From: Acidimicrobiales bacterium
GTDB lineage: Bacteria > Actinomycetota > Acidimicrobiia > Acidimicrobiales > Ilumatobacteraceae
Reading direction: 5' to 3'
DNA: 14,638 nt
NCBI GenBank assembly: GCA_030833305.1
Contig: JAURHL010000030.1
Span: 1-14,638, forward strand
In this document: positions 1 to 6,888 of the stretch, piece by piece
How positions within the stretch are numbered: position 1 is the stretch's first letter
Layout of the letters: every line of letters starts with the position of its first letter
Notes under the pieces: model-generated
What the model saw: only the letters and a program-made list of their open reading frames with translations
Told to the model about the DNA's origin: nothing
Database searches by the model: none
Program-made: the position numbers and the translations under genes

Positions 1-115
1 TGATGGTGTTGAAGGCGGCCCACAGGATGGCCGTCATCACCACGCTGACGAAGGGCACGAAGATGAAACTGCCCAGCAGGGCCATGTACGCCCCGAACTG
101 GCCCCGCTGACGCAA
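1..115 (-). other. Possible fragment of a membrane protein on the minus strand
   Basis: Read on the minus strand, the first ~115 bases encode a short polar stretch (LRQRGQFGAY) followed by a strongly hydrophobic run containing SFIFVPFVSVVM and AILWAAFNTI, which leaves the window. This looks like the start of a transmembrane domain, vaguely of the Yip1 type, though the family guess is weak. An ATG lies at 85-83. The plus-strand frame over the same bases is rich in His, Asp and Glu, as expected for the antisense of a membrane gene. Right of about 104-120 the minus-strand frame is the antisense of conserved Sua5 sequence, so the natural gene cannot extend far to the right. Either a divergent gene starts here after a rearrangement, or two unrelated sequences were joined. 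Confidence 0.35.
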
Positions 116-652
116 GACCTCATAGGTTTCGTCGGTGACGGGCTGGCCGCTCCGTCGGCGAACCGGTTCGGACGCGTCAGCCCCACGACCGCCGCTCACG
201 TTCTCGACGACCTCGGTGACGACGTCGACTACATCCTCGACGGTGGCTCGTGCGACATCGGCCTCGAATCCACCATCGTGGATTGTTCGGTCGATCCTCC
301 CCAGATCCTGCGTCCGGGTGGAATCGCGACGGAGGACATCGCCGATGTCGTGCAGAGGCTCGCCGCGACGTCGGGACCGAGTCGTGCGCCCGGAATGCTG
401 AGCAGTCACTACGCGCCCCGATGCCGGGTCATCCTCGTCGAGCCGGGCACGCCACCGGGCGAACCGTCGACGGGAACGACGCGAACCCTGGACGCCAACG
501 CGGATCCGATCATCTTCGCTCGCGAGATGTACACCGAGCTTCGTCGCGCCGACCAGGACGGCATCGACACCGTGGTGATCGAGTTACCGCCAGCGCGCGG
601 CATCGGGACGGCCATTCGCGATCGCTTGTCGAAAGCCGCGGCGAATCGCTAA
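2..652 (+). CDS. sua5: Sua5/YrdC-type L-threonylcarbamoyladenylate synthase, 3' part only
   Basis: This enzyme makes threonylcarbamoyl-AMP from threonine, bicarbonate and ATP for the t6A37 modification of ANN-decoding tRNAs, in the cytoplasm. Visible hallmarks are the GLAAPSANRFG segment (about 140-172), the DxGLESTIVD-type core strand (about 256-283), the LRPGG turn, and the APGMLSSHYAP linker (386-418) that joins the YrdC domain to the C-terminal Sua5 domain. The latter ends with a typical amphipathic AIRDRLSKAA tail. The C-terminal domain is short (about 80 residues). The frame is open to the left edge, but only from about position 104 (PLTQDLIGFVG) does it look like Sua5. The preceding His/Asp-rich residues do not, and the YrdC N-terminus (KxR/T nucleotide-binding part) is missing. 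It converges on the J-domain gene, and the two stop codons overlap. The family call is firm. Whether the gene is intact beyond the edge, truncated or chimeric cannot be told. Confidence 0.85.
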   Translation, partial: DGVEGGPQDGRHHHADEGHEDETAQQGHVRPELAPLTQDLIGFVGDGLAAPSANRFGRVSPTTAAHVLDDLGDDVDYILDGGSCDIGLESTIVDCSVDPPQILRPGGIATEDIADVVQRLAATSGPSRAPGMLSSHYAPRCRVILVEPGTPPGEPSTGTTRTLDANADPIIFAREMYTELRRADQDGIDTVVIELPPARGIGTAIRDRLSKAAANR

Positions 653-1182
653 CGCTCGACCCCGAGGGCGTTGATTTCACGAACGAGCAGATCACGCAAC
701 CGTTCGACGTCGACGGATCCGTCGGACTCGGTCACCAGCGAAACGGTGCTCGAGCCCGCGTCGGGAACGATTTCCGCCCGGCACCACGTTCGACTCGCAC
801 CAGGTTCGGCGACGTCGACGGTGAATTCCAAACCGTACGGCGGATCGTCGTCGACGATCTCTCCGATCGACACCACGGCCAAAGTCAGAACCTCGTGGGC
901 CAACACCGGCAGGACGTCGATGACGAATGACGGATGATCGACCACCACCTTGTGCGGTGTGTCTCGTTCGGTCCTCACCGGTCGTGCTCTCGTCGTCGAG
1001 TCCTCCTCCTCGAGATCCGTCAACAGTTCATCGGCGGCCCGGTTGATCCGCGCCATGAGCGCGGCGTCTCCCCCTCGATCGGGGTGATGAACGAGCGACA
1101 ATCGCCGGCGGGCCTCGACGATCTGGGAACGGGTCGCAGATGCTGGGAGACCGAGGAGGTGGTGACTCTCCGAGACCGTCAC
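649..1182 (-). CDS. J-domain (DnaJ-like) protein
   Basis: A 177-residue protein with an N-terminal J-domain (about residues 6-56) carrying the HPD motif (33-35, HHPDRGGD) that stimulates the ATPase of Hsp70/DnaK. It lacks the Gly/Phe region, zinc fingers and C-terminal substrate domains of true DnaJ. The remaining ~110 residues are an acidic, Val-rich domain I do not recognise, including VVVDHPSFVIDVLPVLAHEVL and YGLEFTVDVAEPG. I chose a GTG start at 1182 because it overlaps the nitroreductase stop as GTGA, and the J-domain begins right after it (VTVSESHHLLGL). A longer frame upstream would run through the nitroreductase gene. It is the last gene of the crotonase-nitroreductase-J operon and its stop overlaps that of Sua5. 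It is probably a specialised co-chaperone. Its client is unknown. Confidence 0.82.
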   Translation of the reverse strand: MTVSESHHLLGLPASATRSQIVEARRRLSLVHHPDRGGDAALMARINRAADELLTDLEEEDSTTRARPVRTERDTPHKVVVDHPSFVIDVLPVLAHEVLTLAVVSIGEIVDDDPPYGLEFTVDVAEPGASRTWCRAEIVPDAGSSTVSLVTESDGSVDVERLRDLLVREINALGVER

Positions 1183-1895
1183 CGCGGCGCACCGCCGGCA
1201 TGACGCGTGCCCTCGGGATCGTGGGCCCATCGCGCCTGAACTCCCCACCCATCGTCGAAGACGACGTCGGAGAGCGGCTTACGACGCACCGGACCATGGG
1301 AGCCGCGCGGTTTGCCCAGAGTGATGCAAGCCGACAGGGCGGCGTCATCGGGAATGTCGAGCAGAACCCGTAGTTCTGCTTCGACCCCTTGGTGCCACAT
1401 GGTGAGGGCACCCCCGTAGCCCAGAGCGCGCGCGGCCAACAAAAGGTTCTGGCAGGCGGGGTACACCGACGCGCCCTCGTAAGGATTCGCGTCGCGATAG
1501 CGAACGAGACAGACCAGCACCACGACGGGGACGTGCTCGACGTTGTCCACGTACTCCTGCATGGCTCGGGCTTGTCGCGCCTTCGGTGAGTCCGAATCGA
1601 GACCCGAACCACTGTCGTAGCCGTCCTGGCGCACCTTGGCACTCCAGCCGCGCCGGAACGAATCCCCGAGCAACGACTTGGCCCGAACGGCTCGGGGACC
1701 GTCGACGAGGGTCAGATATCGAACCGGTTGGCGATTCGAGCCGCTCGGTGCGCGCGTGGCGTGCCACAGGATCGTGCTCAGATCCTGCGGCGGTATCGGA
1801 TCCGACGTGTATCGGCGGATGGTGCGAGTGCTCGCCAAACCGGCGAGCAGTTCGATCGATGATTCTTCACCCACCGAGTCCATTGATCGCGTCAT
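1179..1895 (-). CDS. Nitroreductase family flavoprotein
   Basis: A 238-residue member of the FMN-dependent nitroreductase fold, which reduces nitro, quinone or enone-type substrates with NAD(P)H, normally as a cytoplasmic homodimer. Visible family features are the FMN-phosphate segment STRTIRRY (residues 22-29), APSGSNRQPVRYL (49-61), the Q-N-LLLAARALGYGGALT helix and turn (149-165), and the GPVRRKPLSDVVFDDGWG tail (201-218) seen in a common actinobacterial subgroup. The start at 1895 is chosen because its ATG overlaps the crotonase stop (TGATG). A second ATG four codons on is possible. The last residues overlap the GTG start of the J-domain gene. The natural substrate cannot be read from sequence. 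Confidence 0.88.
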   Translation of the reverse strand: MTRSMDSVGEESSIELLAGLASTRTIRRYTSDPIPPQDLSTILWHATRAPSGSNRQPVRYLTLVDGPRAVRAKSLLGDSFRRGWSAKVRQDGYDSGSGLDSDSPKARQARAMQEYVDNVEHVPVVVLVCLVRYRDANPYEGASVYPACQNLLLAARALGYGGALTMWHQGVEAELRVLLDIPDDAALSACITLGKPRGSHGPVRRKPLSDVVFDDGWGVQARWAHDPEGTRHAGGAPR

Positions 1896-2692
1896 CAACG
1901 ACCGGTGAAATTGGCGGACCGCTTCTCCATGAAGGACGCCACGCCCTCCTTGAAGTCCTTGGTGCGGAACAGCGGCAGCAACTGCAGGAACACGTGGTGG
2001 ATGTTCTGCTCGAAGGTTTCGGTCTCGGCGGCCCGCATCATGCGCTTGATGGCCCGCACCGCCAGCGGTGCGTTCGCGGCGATCTCGGCGGCCATCGCGT
2101 AGGTCCGTTCGTTCAACTGATCGGGATCGAACACATGATTCACCAAACCGAGGTCGAGGGACTCCGGAGCAGACAAGGTGCGGCCGGTGAAGCAGATCTC
2201 GGCCGCCTTGGCGTAGCCGACGATGCGGGGCAGAAGCCACGTGCCACCACTCTCGGGGAGGATTCCCCGCTTGGCGAATCCGGGTGCCAGTTTGGCCGTG
2301 GACGACGCCAGCCGGATGTCGCAACCGAAGGCCAAATCGAGTCCGTAACCGGCGGCTCCACCGTTGATGCTGGCGATCGTCGGCGTGTCCAGGTTGTGCA
2401 GAACCACGGGGGGTGCGGTGCGCAGGTCGAACTCGGCGCCCATGTCTCCACCCGCGTCGAGGACGCCGAGGGACTCCTTTTGACCCATTTGGGCCGCCAG
2501 GTCGAGTCCGGCGCAGAATGCCCGTCCTGCTCCGGTGAGGACGATGCACCGGACTTCGCGCGCACGGTCCGCGCGAAGCAGTTGTTCGGAGAGTTCTTCC
2601 AGCATGGCCCCGGAAATGGTGTTCATACGCTCCGGGGCGTTCAGGGTGATGGTGGCCACGTGATCGGACACCTCGTACAGGACTTCGCTCAT
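1895..2692 (-). CDS. Enoyl-CoA hydratase/isomerase (crotonase) family protein
   Basis: A 265-residue crotonase-fold acyl-CoA enzyme. The two oxyanion-hole segments are clear: GAGRAFCAGLDL (residues 54-65) and INGGAAGYGLDLAFGCDIRLAS (109-130). The C-terminal helix has FKEGVASFMEKRSANFTGR, typical of the superfamily. The two catalytic glutamates of classical enoyl-CoA hydratase are not obvious. The first position is Asp119 (YGLDLA) and the second falls in LAPGFAKRG. The following GILPESGGTWLLPRIVG resembles PaaG-type isomerases and other non-hydratase crotonases, so isomerase or another acyl-CoA reaction is as likely as hydration. It is the first gene of a minus-strand trio and diverges from the substrate-binding protein across 126 bases. 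The ATG at 2692 is preceded by TACGGT and six bases, without a clear Shine-Dalgarno, suggesting a leaderless message. Confidence 0.9.
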   Translation of the reverse strand: MSEVLYEVSDHVATITLNAPERMNTISGAMLEELSEQLLRADRAREVRCIVLTGAGRAFCAGLDLAAQMGQKESLGVLDAGGDMGAEFDLRTAPPVVLHNLDTPTIASINGGAAGYGLDLAFGCDIRLASSTAKLAPGFAKRGILPESGGTWLLPRIVGYAKAAEICFTGRTLSAPESLDLGLVNHVFDPDQLNERTYAMAAEIAANAPLAVRAIKRMMRAAETETFEQNIHHVFLQLLPLFRTKDFKEGVASFMEKRSANFTGR

Positions 2693-2698
2693 GGGCAA

Positions 2699-2704
2699 AC
2701 CGTA
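2699..2704 (-). promoter_or_regulatory. Candidate leaderless -10 box for the crotonase operon
   Basis: On the minus strand TACGGT lies exactly six bases before the ATG of the crotonase gene. Six bases is the distance expected from a TANNNT -10 box to a transcription start at the A of ATG. No good Shine-Dalgarno lies in between. The same spacing recurs at three other genes here. Confidence 0.5.
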
Positions 2705-2742
2705 CCGTGTGGCCGAATTCCCGTGAGCATCGAGGTTTCCGC

Positions 2743-2813
2743 GCCCCGTTTGACGGGTAACCTGACAGCTTCCAAACCAATGGGGCTCCCGCCCCGTATC
2801 TCCATAGGGGGAG
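2743..2813 (+). promoter_or_regulatory. Promoter/leader region of the substrate-binding protein gene
   Basis: Between the divergent crotonase and binding-protein genes lie a small inverted repeat CCCGT-TTG-ACGGG (about 2745-2757), a TAACCT hexamer (2758-2763) that could serve as -10, and a GC hairpin GGGGC-TCCC-GCCCC (2782-2795) in the presumed leader. A strong Shine-Dalgarno AGGGGGAG (2806-2813) lies five bases before the ATG at 2819 and fixes that start. The RBS is clear. The promoter and the role of the inverted repeats are guesses. Confidence 0.4.
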
Positions 2814-2818
2814 AAACA

Positions 2819-4174
2819 ATGCAGAAGACCAGCGCACGTCGCTTTGGTGCCCTGCTCGTCGGACTTGCACTCGTGGGCGCTGCCGCCTGCGGCGGCGACG
2901 ACGAGTCGGCTCCGGCGACCGAAGACACCGAGGCTCCCACCACCGAGGCTCCGGCCGGTGGCGAGCTTGAGGGCATGAAGGGTACGACTCCGAAGGGCGC
3001 CGAAGTCAGCGAGGAATGGCTCGCCGAAGTGTCGGCTTTCTGGGAGTCGAAGGGCAACGCCGCCCTCGAGGACTTCAACTACGCCGGTGAGGCGTACGAC
3101 GCCGCCATCGTGATCGCTCTCGCGGTCGCCAAGGCCGGCACCGATGGAGCCGCTCACGCCAACGAGATCGTCGGCATCACCAAGGACGGCACCAAGTGCA
3201 CGACCTTCGTCGACTGCATGGCCATCATCGACGAAGGCGGCGACCCCGACTATGACGGAATCTCCGGACCGCACGAGTTCAACGGCAATGGCGAGCCCCT
3301 TCAGGGCAGCTACGCCATGCTCGAGTTCGGTGCGGACAACCGCATCACCGCAGAGTCGAACGACAACCTGATCGATGCCTCGGCTCCCGATTCGGCGATC
3401 GTCGAGCTCGGCACCACCACCGCCACCCGTGAAGGTGACGGCCAGCTGAAGATCGGTTCGCTCCTGCCCGAGACCGGCAACCTCGCCTTCCTCGGTGCCC
3501 CGGAGTACGCCGGACTCGAGTTCGCGATCGCCGAGATCAACGAGGCCGGTGGCGTTCTGGGCAAGGAAGTCCTGTACAGCCAGGGCGACTCGGGCGACAC
3601 CTCGACCGACATCGCGTCGACCACCGCTGATCGTCTGATCAGCGAGGGTGTGGATGCCATCGTCGGTGCGGCGTCGTCCGGTGTGACTCTGACCGTGATC
3701 GACAAGATCACCGCGGCCGGAATCACCATGTTCAGCCCCGCCAACACCAGCCCCGCGCTGAGTGACTACGCCGACGACAACCTGTACTTCCGTAACGCTC
3801 CGGCGGACGGACTGCAGGGTGCGGTCGTGGCCAACCAGATCGTCGAAGACGGCGCCGCCTCGGTGTACATCCTCAACCTGGATGACGCCTACGGCAACGG
3901 CATCGCTGCCGTCGTCAGCAACGTTCTCGAGGCCGCGGGTGTCGAGGTCAAGGGCGTCAAGGCCTACGACCCGGCCGCCGCGTCGTTCGACGCCGAAGTG
4001 GCCGAAGTTGTGGCCGCCGACCCGGACGCTGTCGTCCTCATCTCCTTCGACGAAGGTAGCCGCATCCTCCGCACCGCGGTGGAGAACGGCATCGGACCGA
4101 GGGTCAAGATGTGGTACGGCACCGACGGCAACATGGGTAACGCGCTCGGCGAGAACTTCGACGCCGGCAAGTGA
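2819..4174 (+). CDS. Branched-chain amino acid-type substrate-binding lipoprotein, circularly permuted
   Basis: A 451-residue binding protein (Peripla_BP_6/LivJ-LivK family) for the adjacent ABC importer. Residues 1-24 are a basic start, a hydrophobic core and a lipobox-like GAAAC (a relaxed match). An acidic Thr/Pro/Glu linker follows (25-49). The order after that is unusual. Residues 50-176 are what is normally the C-terminal third: LEGMKGTTP, then AYDAAIVIALAVA, the cysteine pair TKDGTKCTTFVDC (121-133), DYDGISGP, and YAMLEFGADN. A second linker (177-206) leads into the normal beginning, LKIGSLLPETGNLAFLG (210-226). Then come INEAGGVLG, VDAIVGAASSG, FSPANTSPAL, YFRNAPADGLQG, DDAYGNG, DPDAVVLISFDE and WYGTDGNMGNALGENF, where the protein stops. 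Each block occurs once in one uninterrupted frame, so the complete two-lobe fold seems present but permuted. The start is fixed by the strong Shine-Dalgarno at 2806. A strong terminator follows. Ligand unknown; amino acids or other small carboxylates are likely for the family. Confidence 0.9.
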   Translation: MQKTSARRFGALLVGLALVGAAACGGDDESAPATEDTEAPTTEAPAGGELEGMKGTTPKGAEVSEEWLAEVSAFWESKGNAALEDFNYAGEAYDAAIVIALAVAKAGTDGAAHANEIVGITKDGTKCTTFVDCMAIIDEGGDPDYDGISGPHEFNGNGEPLQGSYAMLEFGADNRITAESNDNLIDASAPDSAIVELGTTTATREGDGQLKIGSLLPETGNLAFLGAPEYAGLEFAIAEINEAGGVLGKEVLYSQGDSGDTSTDIASTTADRLISEGVDAIVGAASSGVTLTVIDKITAAGITMFSPANTSPALSDYADDNLYFRNAPADGLQGAVVANQIVEDGAASVYILNLDDAYGNGIAAVVSNVLEAAGVEVKGVKAYDPAAASFDAEVAEVVAADPDAVVLISFDEGSRILRTAVENGIGPRVKMWYGTDGNMGNALGENFDAGK

Positions 4175-4196
4175 TCCAGTAGTTCCTCGGAACTGG

Positions 4197-4230
4197 AAGG
4201 GCCCCCGGGAGACCGGGGGCCCTTCTCTTT
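4197..4230 (+). terminator. Intrinsic terminator after the substrate-binding protein gene
   Basis: A perfect 12-bp stem (4197-4208 AAGGGCCCCCGG with 4213-4224) closes on a GAGA loop and is followed by CTCTTT. It starts 23 bases after the stop codon. A weaker imperfect hairpin (4176-4196, CCAG..TTCC / GGAACTGG) sits just upstream. It separates the plus-strand binding-protein gene from the converging liv operon. There is no T run in the reverse direction, so it acts mainly for the plus strand, though the stem could also slow polymerase leaving livF. Confidence 0.9.
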
Positions 4231-4279
4231 GTCCGAGTTCGTGAACGGAGATGAAACGTCGACGGCCGCGCCGAACGAC

Positions 4280-5014
4280 TCAGCCTCCGGTGGCTTTGGC
4301 CAGGGTGCCGAGATACAACTCGATGACGTTGGGATCGGCCAGCAAATCGCGCCCGCTTCCCGTGTACGCATTGCGTCCCTGGTCCAGCACGTAGCCCCGA
4401 TTCACGACTTGCAGGCAACGACGCGCGTTCTGCTCCACCATCAGGATCGCCACCCCGCTCGCGTTGATGGTGCGACATTGCACGAACACCTCGTCTTGCA
4501 GCGCTGGAGAGAGGCCCGCCGAGGGCTCGTCGAGGAGAAGGATCTTCGGCTCCAACATCAAGGCCCGCCCCATCGCGACCATTTGTCGCTCACCGCCCGA
4601 CAACGCACCGGCCCGCTGGGCCGCACGCTCGGACAACTTGGGGAACATGCCCGACACGTATTCGAATCGCTCCTTGAACACCGAAGGCTTCAGGAAGCAC
4701 CCCATCTCCAGGTTCTCCCGTACCGTCAAGGTGGGGAACACGTTCTTGGTCTGGGGAACGTACCCCACACCCAGCGGAACCAACTCGTGAGCCTTGCGGC
4801 CCGTGATGTCGACCCCGTTCAACGTGATGGTTCCCGAACGCACCTTGCACAAGCCGAGAACGGCCTTCAAGAAGGTCGACTTACCGGCTCCGTTGGGGCC
4901 GATGATGCCGACGAACTCGCCCGCCCGAACCTCGAGATCGCATCCGTTCAGAATGTTGACCTCGGGGATGTAGCCGGCGACGAGTTCGCGCGCGTCGAGC
5001 ACGACGTTGCTCAT
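4280..5014 (-). CDS. livF: Branched-chain amino acid-type ABC transporter ATP-binding protein LivF
   Basis: A 244-residue ATPase subunit of the importer, on the cytoplasmic side. It shows Walker A GPNGAGKST (39-47), the Q-loop VPQTKNVFPTLTV (86-97), signature LSGGERQ (138-144), Walker B ILLLDEPSAGLSP (158-170) and the VEQN switch (193-196) in which Gln replaces the switch His, as is usual in LivF. The VPQ..VFP.LTV.ENL pattern separates LivF from LivG. The length is normal for the family. The ATG at 5014 overlaps the livG stop (ATGA), with a GGAGGAGG ribosome site inside the last livG codons. It is the last gene of livHMGF and converges on the binding-protein gene. Confidence 0.95.
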   Translation of the reverse strand: MSNVVLDARELVAGYIPEVNILNGCDLEVRAGEFVGIIGPNGAGKSTFLKAVLGLCKVRSGTITLNGVDITGRKAHELVPLGVGYVPQTKNVFPTLTVRENLEMGCFLKPSVFKERFEYVSGMFPKLSERAAQRAGALSGGERQMVAMGRALMLEPKILLLDEPSAGLSPALQDEVFVQCRTINASGVAILMVEQNARRCLQVVNRGYVLDQGRNAYTGSGRDLLADPNVIELYLGTLAKATGG

Positions 5015-5886
5015 GCTTCCTCCTCCATCAGGGATCGACCCTGATGTGCTCCGAGATAGGCGTCGATGACCGCCGGATTCTTCGAGATGTCGTCGGGTGT
5101 CCCTTCGGCGATCACGCGTCCCTCGGCCATGACGATCACCCAGTCGCTGATGTCGTGCACCATGTCCATGTCGTGTTCGACGAACAGAACTGTCATGCCC
5201 TCGTCACGCAATCCACGGATGTGCTCGTTGAGACTCTGCTTGAGCGCCGGGTTCACACCCGCCATCGGCTCGTCGAGCATGACGAGCGTCGGGTTGGTCA
5301 TAAGGGCCCGGGCCATCTCCAGGAGTTTTCTCTGTCCTCCCGACAATGAGCCCGCGTACTCGTCGCGCATGTGGCTCAGTTTGAACCTCTCCAGGAGGGC
5401 GTCGGCCCGCTCGGTGTTGGACGCTTCCTGACTTTTCCAGATTCCGGAGAAGAGACCGTTCCACCACTTCTCGCCCTTTTGGTCAGTCGCCCCGAGACGC
5501 ATGTTCTCGATGACCGACAGCTTGGTGAGGCTCTTGGTCAGCTGGAACGTGCGAACCATGCCCATGGCGGCGGTCCGGTGCGAGGCGATCTTCTCCATGG
5601 ATCGACCGTCGAAGGTCCAGACCCCGGAATTCGCCGTGTCGAATCCGGTCAGAAGATTGAACAATGTCGTCTTGCCGGCACCGTTGGGACCGATCAACGC
5701 GGTGATGCTGCCTCGTTGCACCTCGACCCGCTCGACGTCGACCGCTGTGATGCCACCGAAGTCGCGTCGCACACCCGATGCGCTGAGAATCGGGTCGGCT
5801 TTGCTCGCACCCGGTTCACGGGCCACGCCGCTCAGAGCCGCACGGGCGGCGATCGCGGTGGAACTGAGCTCGCGTTCAGCGCCCAT
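5011..5886 (-). CDS. livG: Branched-chain amino acid-type ABC transporter ATP-binding protein LivG
   Basis: A 291-residue ATPase subunit that pairs with LivF. Walker A is GPNGAGKTT (66-74), Q-loop RTFQLTKSLTKLSV (112-125), signature LSGGQRK (181-187), Walker B LVMLDEPMAGVNP (201-213) and the switch His is in FVEHDMDMV (235-243). The LivG-type C-terminal tail (NPAVIDAYLGAHQ) is present. About 31 residues (rich in Ala, Ser and Arg) precede the first core strand (ILSASGVRRDFGG), longer than in usual LivG. The start at 5886 overlaps the end of livM by 11 bases and has an AGGAG about ten bases upstream. No later ATG precedes the core, so the extension is probably translated. Its role is unknown. 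Confidence 0.94.
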   Translation of the reverse strand: MGAERELSSTAIAARAALSGVAREPGASKADPILSASGVRRDFGGITAVDVERVEVQRGSITALIGPNGAGKTTLFNLLTGFDTANSGVWTFDGRSMEKIASHRTAAMGMVRTFQLTKSLTKLSVIENMRLGATDQKGEKWWNGLFSGIWKSQEASNTERADALLERFKLSHMRDEYAGSLSGGQRKLLEMARALMTNPTLVMLDEPMAGVNPALKQSLNEHIRGLRDEGMTVLFVEHDMDMVHDISDWVIVMAEGRVIAEGTPDDISKNPAVIDAYLGAHQGRSLMEEEA

Positions 5887-6886
5887 CGAAGGCCATCTCC
5901 TGCCGATTCCCGAACACGCCTTGGGGCCGGTACACCATCAGAAGAATCAAGGTGAGCCCGATCAGCATGTAGTTGAACTGTCCGACTTGCGTCGAGTTCA
6001 TGATGGTGAGATTCCCGATGTTGATGGGATCCTTGGCGACCTGCCGCAGGAAATTGTCCATGAAGGTGAACAAGCCCCAGAAGATCATCGGACCGATGAT
6101 CGAACCGGAAACCTTGGCCACTCCGCCGAGCACGAGTGCGGTCAGGATGTAGAACGTGACGTCGCGGCTGTAGTTGTCGGGCTGAACGCTGGCCCGGTCC
6201 AGCGCGAAGATCATGCCCGAGATCGTCCCGATGACGCCTCCGAGAATGAGCGACTGCATCTTGTAGGAAAACACGTTCTTGCCCAGACTCTTCACCGCAT
6301 CCTCGTCCTCACGGATGGCCTTGAGCACTCGACCCCACGGACTCTTCATCAACTTGTACACCAGGAAGCCGAGAAGAGCCACCACGATCCAACCGACGAC
6401 GAGCGTCCACAACTCGCGTCCCGTGAAACGGAACGGCCAGAAGCCGTACTGGGCTGACTCCTCGATTCCGAACGAGTTGCCCAGTTTGCGGAACTCATCG
6501 GAAAAACCGTTGATCCCGTCGCTTCCGCCGAAATAGGTCTTGAATTTCACCGATCGAACTATCAGACGGATGATTTCGGCGCTCGCGATGGTGACGATCG
6601 CGAGATAGTCGGCGCGCAAGCGCAACGTGGGAATGCCCATCAGGAGACCGAGAGCCACCGAGAAGAGAATTCCGAGTGGAATGCCCCACCACATGGAAAT
6701 CCCGAAATATTTCGATGTCATACCGAGCCCGTAGGCGCCACAGGCCATGAAACCGGCCTGACCGAAGTTCAGGAGTCCGGTGTAGCCGAACTGGACGTTG
6801 AGTCCGAGAGCCGCGACCGCGAAGTACACGGCGTTGATTCCGATGAATCCCTTCAGGCTGTTCTCGAGAACGAGGTTCCAATCCAT
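5876..6886 (-). CDS. livM: Branched-chain amino acid-type ABC transporter permease LivM
   Basis: A 336-residue multi-spanning inner-membrane permease (about eight to ten hydrophobic segments). Family features are LGLNVQFGYTGLLNFGQAGF (28-47), the RLRADYLAIVTIASAEIIRL segment (89-108), the cytoplasmic EAA-like loop SPWGRVLKAIREDEDA (182-197) that contacts the ATPases, VLGGVAKVSGSIIGP (252-266) and the closing YRPQGVFG (319-326). The ATG at 6886 lies two bases past the livH stop (TGAAAATG). A TTG two codons earlier, overlapping the livH stop, is the alternative start (giving 338 residues). The gene sits between livH and livG in one transcription unit. Confidence 0.94.
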   Translation of the reverse strand: MDWNLVLENSLKGFIGINAVYFAVAALGLNVQFGYTGLLNFGQAGFMACGAYGLGMTSKYFGISMWWGIPLGILFSVALGLLMGIPTLRLRADYLAIVTIASAEIIRLIVRSVKFKTYFGGSDGINGFSDEFRKLGNSFGIEESAQYGFWPFRFTGRELWTLVVGWIVVALLGFLVYKLMKSPWGRVLKAIREDEDAVKSLGKNVFSYKMQSLILGGVIGTISGMIFALDRASVQPDNYSRDVTFYILTALVLGGVAKVSGSIIGPMIFWGLFTFMDNFLRQVAKDPINIGNLTIMNSTQVGQFNYMLIGLTLILLMVYRPQGVFGNRQEMAFDGR

Positions 6887-6888
6887 TT

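Noticed and set aside
2745..2795. Inverted repeats in the leader of the binding-protein gene as a riboswitch
   Set aside because: Only two short hairpins are visible, with no conserved riboswitch core; they are kept only as possible regulatory elements.
1586..2818. A long plus-strand open frame upstream of and continuous with the binding-protein gene
   Set aside because: It is antisense to the nitroreductase and crotonase genes; the Shine-Dalgarno at 2806 and the signal peptide starting at 2819 mark the real start.
1896..2870. Upstream in-frame extension of the nitroreductase frame
   Set aside because: It reads through the crotonase gene in another frame with Arg/His-rich non-protein-like composition; the TGATG overlap sets the start at 1895.
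2693..3274. Upstream extension of the crotonase frame into the binding-protein gene
   Set aside because: The region is antisense to the lipoprotein gene and its promoter; crotonase homology begins at the ATG at 2692.
3346..3440. Frameshift or gene fusion boundary in the binding-protein gene instead of a permutation
   Set aside because: The frame is uninterrupted and both blocks belong to the same single domain with no duplicated or missing part, so permutation explains it better than fusion of two proteins.
5501..6457. Long plus-strand open frame opposite livG and livM
   Set aside because: Shadow of the minus-strand genes; no domain or start signal.
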